From the NCBI RefSeq assembly GCF_041080655.1, contig NZ_CP163525.1, positions 3,162,001 through 3,226,000 on the forward strand: DNA of 64,000 nucleotides, written 5' to 3'. The notes under the pieces were generated by a model, which saw only the letters and a program-made list of their open reading frames with translations, was not told where the DNA came from and searched no databases. Positions 40,819 to 49,350 of this stretch are shown one piece after another. Origin of the DNA: Streptomyces sp. CG4 (GTDB taxonomy: Bacteria; Actinomycetota; Actinomycetes; Streptomycetales; Streptomycetaceae). The translations under genes and the position numbers were made by a program. The stretch's first letter is position 1; each line of letters opens with the position of its first letter.

Positions 40819-41120
40819 GGCGGCAACTCCGCTTTCACAAGGGGGCAGGGTGTCGTCATGGACGAGCGTAGTCCCGGGCTGAGTGATCGAGACCTCACAC
40901 CAATGGACCGTCGCACTACGGTCCTTCGGCTCCATCCCGGGTTCTCGTGAACCGTATCACAAACTATTTGATGAGGTCTTTACCTGCTCGGTGTGCTTGC
41001 TGTCACACATGAGAGTGACGGTGCACGCCTGAGCTAAAACCGCGCCCATTTGTCTGGTATAGGGAATTTTGCACCCCCATGAATGGGCAATGCTCTAGTC
41101 AGATTCTTACCTTGTTCGCC
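40819..41120 (-). promoter_or_regulatory. Promoter region of the atp operon
   Basis: 302 bp without a gene between atpI and the upstream WecA-like gene, AT-richer than its neighbours. It contains the Rex-like dyad at 40945-40962, a short dyad CCCAT-GA-ATGGG at 41076-41087 flanked by TTGC/GCAA, and a GTCAC...GTGAC pair near 41000-41020. Transcription start positions cannot be assigned by eye. Confidence 0.6.
40945..40962 (-). promoter_or_regulatory. Rex-like operator upstream of atpI
   Basis: On the operon strand the site reads TTGTGATACGGTTCACGA. It matches the Streptomyces Rex operator pattern (TGTGAAnnnnTTCACA) with an intact TTCAC half and one substitution in the other half. It lies about 130 bp upstream of the atpI start. 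Rex senses NADH/NAD+ and represses respiratory genes; control of the atp operon by Rex is reported in Streptomyces to my recollection. Confidence 0.65.
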
Positions 41121-42446
41121 TCAGTGGCGATCAACGAAACGCGAACGAGGGCCGATGGCGGTCGCCCCGTTGACGCTTGAGAATCCGGCGGCGACGGGGG
41201 CGCGATCCTTCGTCCCCTGCGTCTCCTCCGGCTCGCCGGCCTCCCTCACCACGGCCACCGCGGCCCTGGTACGGCGCTGCTGGCGGTACCGCGGCGGCAG
41301 GAACCGCTGTGTCCACCTCGGCACCCGCGGCGTGTAGCGCGGGAGCAGCAGGAGGACCAGGCCGACCGCGCTGAGGAACACCACGCCGAGCACGATCCAC
41401 ATCGAGGCCGAGTTCACCGAGTACGCGAGGGCGCCGAAGGCGATCAGGGCCGACCAGAAGTACATGATCAGCACGGCCCGGCTGTGCGAGTGGCCGATCT
41501 CCAGCAGGCGGTGGTGCAGATGGCCCCGGTCGGCGGCGAACGGGGACTGGCCGCGCCAGGTGCGCCGGACGATCGCGAGCACCAGGTCCGCCGTCGGGAT
41601 CGCGATGACCGTCAGCGGCAGCAGCAGCGGGACGAAGACCGGAACGGTGGCCTGCACGGTCTGCCGCTCGCTGCCGTGGAAGAACAGCCGCATCGCGTCC
41701 GGATCCACCTGGCCCGTGAGGGAGACGGCGGCTGCGGCGAGCACCAGGCCCAGCAGCATCGAGCCCGAGTCGCCCATGAAGATGCGGGCGGGATGCATGT
41801 TGTGCGGCAGGAAACCCAGACACATGCCGATCAGGCAGGCGGCGAAGAGCGTCGAGGGGGCGGCGGCCTCGATGTTGTAGCCGTACCAGATCCGGTACGC
41901 GTACAGGAAGAAGGCCACGGACGCGATGGCGACCATGCCGGCGGCCAGGCCGTCGAGTCCGTCGACGAAGTTCACGGCGTTGATGGTGATCACGACCATC
42001 GCGACGGTGAGCAGCGTGCCCTGCCACGAGGTCAGCGCGACGATGCCCACGCCGGGTACCGGCAGCCACAGAATGGTCAGACCCTGTACGACCATGACGC
42101 CCGCGGCGATCATCTGGCCGCCGAGCTTGATCAGCGCGTCGATCTCGAACTTGTCGTCCAGGACGCCGATGAGCCAGATGAGGGCGGCGCCGGAGAGCAG
42201 CGCGCGGGGTTCATTGGAGGTCTTGAAGATCTCGCCGACGTTGGTGAGATGGCTGGCCACGAGCAGACCCGCGCACAGCCCGAAGAACATCGCGATACCG
42301 CCGAGCCGGGGCGTAGGTTCCCGGTGCACGTCACGGGCCCGGATCTCGGGCATCGCACCGGCCATGATGGCGAACTTCCGCACCGGTCCGGTCGCCAGAT
42401 ACGTGACCGCGGCCGTGATGAGCAACGTCAGCAGAAATTCACGCAC
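41121..42446 (-). CDS. MraY/WecA-like undecaprenyl-phosphate glycosyl-1-phosphate transferase
   Basis: 441 residues from GTG 42446 (REFLLTLLITAAVTYLATGPVRKFA), with GGGG 8 nt upstream. About 11 membrane helices. Motifs of the polyprenyl-phosphate HexNAc-1-P transferases: ARDVHREPTPRLGGIAMF, NAVNFVDGLDGLAAG (Mg2+-binding DGLDG), RIFMGDSGSMLLG and the uridine-side DRGHLHHRLLEIGHSH. It starts lipid-linked synthesis of teichoic acids or other wall glycans by transferring a sugar-phosphate to undecaprenyl phosphate. C-terminal cytoplasmic basic tail. Sits between glyA and atpI. Confidence 0.93.
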   Translation of the reverse strand: MREFLLTLLITAAVTYLATGPVRKFAIMAGAMPEIRARDVHREPTPRLGGIAMFFGLCAGLLVASHLTNVGEIFKTSNEPRALLSGAALIWLIGVLDDKFEIDALIKLGGQMIAAGVMVVQGLTILWLPVPGVGIVALTSWQGTLLTVAMVVITINAVNFVDGLDGLAAGMVAIASVAFFLYAYRIWYGYNIEAAAPSTLFAACLIGMCLGFLPHNMHPARIFMGDSGSMLLGLVLAAAAVSLTGQVDPDAMRLFFHGSERQTVQATVPVFVPLLLPLTVIAIPTADLVLAIVRRTWRGQSPFAADRGHLHHRLLEIGHSHSRAVLIMYFWSALIAFGALAYSVNSASMWIVLGVVFLSAVGLVLLLLPRYTPRVPRWTQRFLPPRYRQQRRTRAAVAVVREAGEPEETQGTKDRAPVAAGFSSVNGATAIGPRSRFVDRH

Positions 42447-42602
42447 AGATATGCCCCACGAGTTCCGGTAGCCGACCTCAAGCTCACACAATAAACCCCC
42501 GGCTCGTGCCCCAGAGCTGCCGGCGACGGGATGGACACAGGCTTGTTTCCGTACGCGGACACGCACGCGAGGCGTCTGCCGGGCGCCCCGTGCCGTGTCC
42601 CG

Positions 42603-43841
42603 TCAGACCGGATACGGCGGGAAGGCCTCCGTCAGTTCCCGGACGGCCTGCCGGACCTCGGGCGTCTCGGCGTCGCCTCTCAGGACACCGGCGATCAGCG
42701 AGGCGATCCGGGCCATCTCCGGCTCCCCCATGCCCTGCGTGGTCACCGCGGCCGTGCCCAGGCGCAGGCCGCGGCCGTCTCCGTGCGGCAGCACACAGCA
42801 GTCCAGGACGATCCCGGCGGCGATGAGCCGGCCGCGGGCGCTGCGGCCGTCCACGCCGAGCGGGGCGGGGTCGGCGGTGATCAGATGGGTGTCCGTGCCG
42901 CCGGTGCTGACGACGAGGCCCTCGGCGGCCAGCCGACCGGCCAGCACCCGCGCATTGGCGACCACCTGATGGGCGTACACGCCGAAGGCCGGTGTCGCCG
43001 CCTCGCCGAACGCCACGGCCTTCGCGGCGATCGTGTGCATCTGGGCGCCGCCCTGGGTGAAGGGGAACACCGCCCGGTCGACACGCTCGGCCAGCTCGCG
43101 CCCGCACAGGATCATCCCGCCGCGCGGACCGCGCAGCACCTTGTGGGTGGTGGCGCACACGACGTCGGCGTACGGCACCGGGTTCGGCGCCGCTCCCCCG
43201 GCGACCAGCCCGATGGGATGTGCGGCATCCGCGATCAGATAGGCGCCGACCTCGTCGGCGACCTCGCGGAAGAAGGCGTAGTCGAAGTGGCGGGGGTAGG
43301 CGATGGAGCCGCACACGATCGCCTTCGGCCGGTGGCCCAGGGCGAGGTGGCGAACCTGGTCGTGATCGATGAGCCCGGTCTCCGCGTCCACCCCGTACCC
43401 CACGAAGTCGAACCAGCGGCCGGAGAAGTTCGCGGGTGAGCCGTGGGTGAGGTGACCGCCGTAGTGCAGGCCGAGGGCGAGGACGGTGTCGCCGGGGCGC
43501 AGCAGGGCCGCGTAGGCGGCCAGGACGGCCGAAGAGCCCGAGTGGGCCTGGACGTTGGCGTGCTGGGCGCCGAAGAGTGCCTTGGCCCGGTCGACGGCGA
43601 GCCGCTCGGCCACGTCGACGAGTTCGCAGCCGCCGTGGTACCGGGCGCCGGGGTAGCCCTCGGCGTACTTGTTGGCGAGCGGCGAGCCGAGCGCTTCCAG
43701 CACGGCGGGCGAGGTGAAGTTCTCGGCGGCGATCAGCTGCAGGGAGGTCGACTGCCGGTGCAGTTCGCCGAGCAGGATCTCGGCCAGCTCGGGGTCCTGT
43801 TGCCGCAGGACGCCGGTCTTGAGGGTAGGGGTGACCGACAT
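42603..43841 (-). CDS. glyA: Serine hydroxymethyltransferase
   Basis: 412 residues. PLP enzyme converting serine and tetrahydrofolate to glycine and methylene-THF. Marks: LQLIAAENFTSPAVLEALGSPLANKYAEGYPGARYHGGCELVD (two phrases), DAAHPIGLVAGG, and the PLP lysine in VVCATTHKVLRGPRGGMI. The region upstream (43842-43970) is unusual: an 8-bp tandem repeat lies 72-127 nt ahead of the ATG. Genomes of this group usually carry a second glyA, so this may be a specialised copy. Confidence 0.96.
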   Translation of the reverse strand: MSVTPTLKTGVLRQQDPELAEILLGELHRQSTSLQLIAAENFTSPAVLEALGSPLANKYAEGYPGARYHGGCELVDVAERLAVDRAKALFGAQHANVQAHSGSSAVLAAYAALLRPGDTVLALGLHYGGHLTHGSPANFSGRWFDFVGYGVDAETGLIDHDQVRHLALGHRPKAIVCGSIAYPRHFDYAFFREVADEVGAYLIADAAHPIGLVAGGAAPNPVPYADVVCATTHKVLRGPRGGMILCGRELAERVDRAVFPFTQGGAQMHTIAAKAVAFGEAATPAFGVYAHQVVANARVLAGRLAAEGLVVSTGGTDTHLITADPAPLGVDGRSARGRLIAAGIVLDCCVLPHGDGRGLRLGTAAVTTQGMGEPEMARIASLIAGVLRGDAETPEVRQAVRELTEAFPPYPV

Positions 43842-43912
43842 GGCGGGCTCCCGGGCGGTCGACGGTGACGTATGCCCAATGTAGGCCCGGGACAGCCGGG
43901 GCGCCCGGTGTC

Positions 43913-43968
43913 GACGTGCCGACGTGCCGTCGTGCCGACGTGCCGTCGTGCCGTCGTGCCGTCGTGCC
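43913..43968. repeat. 8-bp tandem repeat, seven copies, upstream of glyA
   Basis: Seven consecutive copies of GWCGTGCC (W = A or T; order A A T A T T T) run from 43913 to 43968. The array starts two bases beyond the stop codon of the phosphatase-like gene and lies in the putative leader/promoter of glyA. Confidence 0.9.
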
Positions 43969-43970
43969 GC

Positions 43971-44648
43971 CTACATCCGGGCCGGAACCCCGGTCAGCGC
44001 CGTCACCACCGGATCCAGCGCCTCTCGTATCTCGTCGCCGATGGACCGGAAGAAGGTGATCGGCGCGCCGTACGGGTCGTAGACCTCGTCCGCCTCAGCG
44101 GTGGGGGCGAGGAGCCAGCCGCGCAGGGCCGCCGCCGCGCGGACCAGGGCGCGGGCGCGCAGGACCACGCCGTCCTCCAGGGGCGGCAGCGTGGTCGGGT
44201 CTATGGCGCGGACCAGGCGGGTGAACTCCTTCAGGGTGAAGGTGCGCAGGCCCGCCGAATGGCCCATGGAGATGACCTGGGCGCGGTGGTCGCGGGTCGC
44301 GGTGAGGACCAGGTCGGCTCTGATGACGTGCTCGTCCAGCAGCTCCCGGCCGGTGAACCCGGAGGCGTCCGCGCCGAACTCGGCCAGTACGGCCTCCGCG
44401 TTGGCCTCCATCGGCGCGCCCTCGTGGCCCCAGGTGCCGGCGCTCTCCACGATCAGCCCGCCGCCGAGCACGCCGAGCCGCTCCGTCACGAAATGGCGGG
44501 TCAGCCGCTCGGTGATGGGCGAGCGGCACACATTGCCGGTGCTGACGTGGAGGATGCGGAAGGTGTCACGCGGAAAGCCGAACGTCGTCGTCTCCTCCGC
44601 GAGACGCTCCCCGATGCCTATGCCACGCCCCGCTTCAGGGGCCGTCAA
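43971..44648 (-). CDS. Low-molecular-weight protein-tyrosine phosphatase homologue lacking the nucleophilic Cys
   Basis: 225 residues from TTG 44648, which overlaps the upstream TGA (TTGA). N-terminal extension of about 30 residues, then the LMW-PTP fold. The P-loop reads VSTGNVCRSPITE, whereas active family members have C-x-G-N-x-C-R-S: the first Cys (nucleophile) is Ser here. The general-acid loop YDPYGAP is kept, as is the ATRDHRAQVI segment. It may be a pseudo-phosphatase binding phosphotyrosine. Coupled to the tsaC/sua5 gene. Confidence 0.85.
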   Translation of the reverse strand: MTAPEAGRGIGIGERLAEETTTFGFPRDTFRILHVSTGNVCRSPITERLTRHFVTERLGVLGGGLIVESAGTWGHEGAPMEANAEAVLAEFGADASGFTGRELLDEHVIRADLVLTATRDHRAQVISMGHSAGLRTFTLKEFTRLVRAIDPTTLPPLEDGVVLRARALVRAAAALRGWLLAPTAEADEVYDPYGAPITFFRSIGDEIREALDPVVTALTGVPARM

Positions 44649-45292
44649 TTCGCCACCTCGAGGTCGGGTACGACCTTTCGCAGCTCGTCCGGGGAGATCG
44701 CGCCCTCGCGCAGCAGCACCGGCACCCGGCCGGTGACGTCGACGATGGACGACGGGACGTTGGCGGGGGTCGGGCCGCCGTCGAGGTAGACGGAAACGGA
44801 GTCGCCGAGCATCTCCTGCGCCGCGTCGCAGTCCTCCGGCGCCGGGTGGCCGGTGAGGTTGGCGGAGGAGACGGCCATCGGGCCGACCTCGGTGAGCAGT
44901 TCGATCGCGACGGGGTGCAGGGGCATGCGGATGGCCACGGTGCCGCGGGTGTCGCCGAGGTCCCACTGCAGGGACGGCTGGTGCTTGGCGACCAGGGTGA
45001 GGGCGCCCGGCCAGAACGCGTCGACGAGTTCCCAGGCCAGCTCGGAGAAGTCCGTGACGAGGCCGTGCAGGGTGTTCGGGGAGCCGATGAGGACAGGGGT
45101 GGGCATGGTGCGGCCCCGGCCCTTGGCCGCGAGCAGGTCGGCGACGGCCTCGGAGGAGAACGCGTCGGCGCCGATGCCGTACACCGTGTCGGTCGGCAGC
45201 ACCACCAGCTCGCCCCGGCGGACCGCGGACGCGGCCTCGCGCAGACCCGTCGCACGGTCGGTCGCGTCGTTGGTGTCGTATCGCCGTGCCAT
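44645..45292 (-). CDS. L-threonylcarbamoyladenylate synthase (TsaC/Sua5 family)
   Basis: 215 residues. YrdC-type fold: VRRGELVVLPTDTVYGIGADA near the N-terminus, KGRGRTMPTPVLIGS, and AVSSANLTGHPAPED with the SANxSG-like motif. It makes threonylcarbamoyl-AMP for the universal t6A37 modification of ANN-decoding tRNAs. It lacks the C-terminal Sua5 domain, so it is the short TsaC form. 61 bp downstream of prmC; its stop overlaps the phosphatase-like gene start. Confidence 0.94.
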   Translation of the reverse strand: MARRYDTNDATDRATGLREAASAVRRGELVVLPTDTVYGIGADAFSSEAVADLLAAKGRGRTMPTPVLIGSPNTLHGLVTDFSELAWELVDAFWPGALTLVAKHQPSLQWDLGDTRGTVAIRMPLHPVAIELLTEVGPMAVSSANLTGHPAPEDCDAAQEMLGDSVSVYLDGGPTPANVPSSIVDVTGRVPVLLREGAISPDELRKVVPDLEVAN

Positions 45293-45353
45293 GTCTAGCG
45301 GGCCTCCTCGTACACGTAATGCGGGACTTCGGAAAACACTGCCTGGGGGGTGC

Positions 45354-46199
45354 TCACGGCAGCGCCCTGCGGGCGGTCGCGAACCGGGGGCGGTTGTTGA
45401 GGTCGGGATGGTCGGCCGCGTCCGCCCAGCCCCGCTCCTCGGTGAAGATCCACGGCACCTGGCCGCCCTGGGTGTCGGCGTGCTCGATCACGACGACGCC
45501 GCCGGGGCGCAGCAGCCGGTGTGCGGTGCGTTCCAGGCCGCGGATGAGGTCGAGACCGTCCTCGCCGGAGAACAGGGCCAGCTCGGGGTCGTAGTCGCGG
45601 GCCTCGGGGGCGACGTACTCCCACTCCGTCAGCGGGATGTACGGCGGGTTGGAGATGACCAGGTCGACCTGGCCGTCCAGGTCGGGGAAGGCGGTGAGGG
45701 CGTCGCCCTGGCGCAGGTCGACCCTGGAGCCCGCGACGTTCTTACGGGTCCACACCAGGGCTTCCTCGGACAGCTCCACGGCGTGCACCCGGGAGCGCGG
45801 GACCTCCTGGGCGAGGGCGAGCGCGATGGCGCCGGAGCCGGAGCACAGGTCGACGATGCACGGCTCGACGACGTCCATGGCCCGTACGGCGTCTATGGCC
45901 CAGCCGACCACGGACTCGGTCTCCGGCCGGGGCACGAAGACGCCGGGCCCGACCTGCAGCTCCAGGTACCGGAAGTAGGCCCGGCCGGTGATGTGCTGCA
46001 GCGGCTCGCGCTGTTCGCGCCGGGCGATGACCTCCCAGTACCGGGCGTCGAAGTCCGAGTCCTTCACGGAGTGCAGTTCGCCGCGCTTCACGCCGTGCAC
46101 GAACGCGGCGAGCTCCTCCGCGTCGTTGCGCGGCGAGGGCACGCCGGCGTCGGCCAGCCGCTGGGTGGCCTGGGCCACCTCCGCGAGCAGCAGGTTCAC
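45354..46199 (-). CDS. prmC: Peptide chain release factor N(5)-glutamine methyltransferase
   Basis: 281 residues. N-terminal helical substrate-binding domain, then a Rossmann methyltransferase with the SAM motif [17 protein letters not shown] and the catalytic NPPY in [26 protein letters not shown] is also diagnostic. It methylates the GGQ glutamine of release factors; its substrate prfA lies directly upstream (32 bp), the classical pairing. Confidence 0.97.
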   Translation of the reverse strand: MNLLLAEVAQATQRLADAGVPSPRNDAEELAAFVHGVKRGELHSVKDSDFDARYWEVIARREQREPLQHITGRAYFRYLELQVGPGVFVPRPETESVVGWAIDAVRAMDVVEPCIVDLCSGSGAIALALAQEVPRSRVHAVELSEEALVWTRKNVAGSRVDLRQGDALTAFPDLDGQVDLVISNPPYIPLTEWEYVAPEARDYDPELALFSGEDGLDLIRGLERTAHRLLRPGGVVVIEHADTQGGQVPWIFTEERGWADAADHPDLNNRPRFATARRALP

Positions 46200-46231
46200 G
46201 CAAGTCCTCCGTGTGGTACTCGTACGTGCCT

Positions 46232-47320
<1,089 letters not shown>

Positions 47321-47367
47321 CTTGGGCTCCTGATACTGCGGGTGAAGGGCTGGCGGGCGACCAAAAA

Positions 47368-47414
47368 CGCCGGTCCCGGGCACACCCCCACAAGGGCGTG
47401 GCCGTGGACCGGCG
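47368..47414 (-). terminator. Rho-independent terminator of rpmE
   Basis: CGCCGGTCC (47368-47376) and GGACCGGCG (47406-47414) form a perfect 9-bp stem around a GC-rich loop. On the minus strand the stem is followed directly by TTTTTGG, an unusually canonical T-run for this genome. It starts 13 nt after the rpmE stop. Confidence 0.85.
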
Positions 47415-47426
47415 AATTGGGGCTCG

Positions 47427-47651
47427 CTACTTCTTGGAGCCGGCGGCAGCCTTGCCGAAGCGGGCCTCGAAGCGGGCCACACGGCCACCGGTGTCGAGGA
47501 TCTTCTGCTTGCCCGTGTAGAACGGGTGGCACTCGGAGCAGACCTCGGCCCGGATGGTGCCGGACTCGATGGTGCTGCGGGTGGTGAACGACGCGCCGCA
47601 GGTGCAGCTGACCTGCGTCTCGACGTACGCGGGGTGGATGTCGCGCTTCAA
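47427..47651 (-). CDS. rpmE: Ribosomal protein bL31, zinc-binding (C+) form
   Basis: 74 residues from TTG 47651 (GGAGA 4 nt upstream): [21 protein letters not shown], then [34 protein letters not shown]. Cys pairs CTC and CSEC bind zinc, so this is the C+ paralogue, used when zinc is replete; the zinc-free paralogue would be elsewhere. Large-subunit protein. Own transcript between the LCP gene and prfA. Confidence 0.97.
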   Translation of the reverse strand: MKRDIHPAYVETQVSCTCGASFTTRSTIESGTIRAEVCSECHPFYTGKQKILDTGGRVARFEARFGKAAAGSKK

Positions 47652-47801
47652 GGTGTCTCCTAGGTTTCGGGAGGGCGCCGGGTCGCCGCCGCGGGGTGCG
47701 GGAGCGTGAACCGGAGCCGACGTACCAGTCTGCCAGGACTGGGGCCATCCACCCAAACCGGGGGTGCGGATGTTCTATTCCTGCGGGTGAGGGGGCGCCC
47801 C

Positions 47802-48935
47802 TCAGCCGCTCACCACGCCCTTGGCCTCACCTGTGGCCGTACCCTCTGTGGCCGACTTCGGGATCGGGCGGTCGTGCTTCAGGGCGTCCCAGACCAGCTG
47901 GGCCTTCGTCTTCTCCAGGAGGACCCGGTTGGGGTCGGCCGGGTCGTACTGGACCGGCATGGTGACCATCGTCATGTGGTTCGCGCCGATGCCCTTGAGG
48001 CCGTCCGTGAAGTCGATCAGGGAGTTGACCGAGCCGAGGTCGGAGTCGGTGGTGACGGTCTTGGTGGCGGTGTCGGCGAGGTCGTAGAGCTTCTTCGGGT
48101 TGGTGAACACGCCGACGTGCTCGACCTGGTTGATCAGTGCCTTGACGAAGGCCTGCTGGAGCTGGATGCGGCCCAGGTCGGAGCCGTCGCCGACGCCGTG
48201 CCGGGTGCGGACCAGGCCGAGGGCCTGCCGGCCGTTGAGCGTGTGGGTGCCGGCCTGCAGGGTCAGGTGGCTGTGCGGGTCGTCGATGCTCTTGGTCGTC
48301 GTGACCGGGACGCCGCCGAGGCCGTCTATGAGCTTCTGGAAGCCCGCGAAGTCGACCTCCAGATAGTGGTCCATGCGGATGCCGGTGATCGACTCGACGG
48401 TCTTCACCGCGCAGGCCGCGCCGCCGGTGCCGTAGGACTCGTTGAACATCGCGCCGGACGCGGCCGGGTGCTTGGTGCCCTTGGCGTCGGTGCAGGCCGG
48501 GCGGTCGATCAGGGTGTCCCGCGGGATGGAGACCACGCTGGCCTTCTTGTGGCCCTCGTAGACGTGGACGATCATCGCCGTGTCGGAGCGGGCGCTGCCG
48601 TCGTCGACGCCGCCGCCGAGCGTCTTGTTGGAGCCGGCGCGGCTGTCCGAGCCGAGGACCAGGATGTTCTGGGAGCCGTTGTCGATCTTCCTGGGCCGGT
48701 CGTTGCCGAGGGCCTGGTCGATGTCGACGCTCTTGAGGTTGCCGTTGAGCTTGAAGTACACGTACCCGATGCCGGCGCCGCCCAGGACCACCACGCCCGC
48801 GAGGGTCCAGGCCGTGACGCGCAGAGCCCTGCTCCCCTTGCTGGGGGCCTTGCGGCGGCGGCCCTTGCCACCCTTGCGGGGACCGGTCTCGCCCGGCTCG
48901 GGTATGACGGGCTCCGGAGTGCTCTCGGCGGACAC
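47802..48935 (-). CDS. LytR-CpsA-Psr (LCP) family wall-polymer ligase
   Basis: 377 residues. Cytoplasmic basic N-terminus (KGGKGRRRKAPSKGSRALR), one membrane helix at about 38-62, then an extracytoplasmic LCP domain: NILVLGSDSR, GGGVDDGSARSDTAMIVHV, KASVVSIPRDTLI, VDFAGFQKLIDGLGGVPV and GRQALGLVRTRH with the catalytic Arg/Asp set. It attaches teichoic-acid-like glycans to peptidoglycan, a step downstream of WecA-like enzymes such as that at 41121. Monocistronic. Confidence 0.94.
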   Translation of the reverse strand: MSAESTPEPVIPEPGETGPRKGGKGRRRKAPSKGSRALRVTAWTLAGVVVLGGAGIGYVYFKLNGNLKSVDIDQALGNDRPRKIDNGSQNILVLGSDSRAGSNKTLGGGVDDGSARSDTAMIVHVYEGHKKASVVSIPRDTLIDRPACTDAKGTKHPAASGAMFNESYGTGGAACAVKTVESITGIRMDHYLEVDFAGFQKLIDGLGGVPVTTTKSIDDPHSHLTLQAGTHTLNGRQALGLVRTRHGVGDGSDLGRIQLQQAFVKALINQVEHVGVFTNPKKLYDLADTATKTVTTDSDLGSVNSLIDFTDGLKGIGANHMTMVTMPVQYDPADPNRVLLEKTKAQLVWDALKHDRPIPKSATEGTATGEAKGVVSG

Positions 48936-49053
48936 ATCGCTCCTAGGTCTCGCGGTCGATTACCCCCTGCTTTCAGGGTCGGGCGCGGTCAGTACCGCTC
49001 CATCGTCGCTCCGCAATGTCAGACGGAGAAACTTGGGAAAGAGTTGCACAACG

Positions 49054-49088
49054 CAGCGTGCCCACCGCGTACAGCGACGGGCACGCTG
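49054..49088 (-). terminator. Second hairpin downstream of rho
   Basis: CAGCGTGCCC / GGGCACGCTG is a perfect 10-bp inverted repeat with a 15-nt loop; the arms extend through a G-T pair to ACG/TGT. It lies in the 415-bp gap 48936-49350 between rho and the LCP gene, which holds no coding sequence that I can support. Confidence 0.6.
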
Positions 49089-49225
49089 TGTAGTCGTCCC
49101 GTACGGGGGCACCCCGCTCACCTGCGGATTCAGCCCCGGATGTCGTACGCCCGGAAGCCGGTACCGGCGGAGATTCTTGTGGCAAAGATCTCGCTTGTGG
49201 CCTTTCCGGTGGCCTTGCGGCAAAA

Positions 49226-49260
49226 GCCCGCCCCCCGTCACGTGCAGACAGGGGGCGGGC
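49226..49260 (-). terminator. Terminator of rho
   Basis: Perfect 10-bp inverted repeat GCCCGCCCCC / GGGGGCGGGC with a 15-nt loop, 91 nt beyond the rho stop. On the minus strand it is followed by GCTTTTG, a short T-run. Confidence 0.75.
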
Positions 49261-49350
49261 ATATCCAGCTAGGGACGCGGGGAACTGCGCGGCCGGCCGC
49301 GAACGACCCGCAGCCGGCCAACCACAGTCACCTCAACGGTGATTGGCCGC

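Noticed and set aside
49054..49260. A small RNA gene between rho and the LCP gene
   Set aside because: Two strong hairpins are present, but their position and the short T-run fit terminators of rho, and no promoter for a separate RNA is visible.
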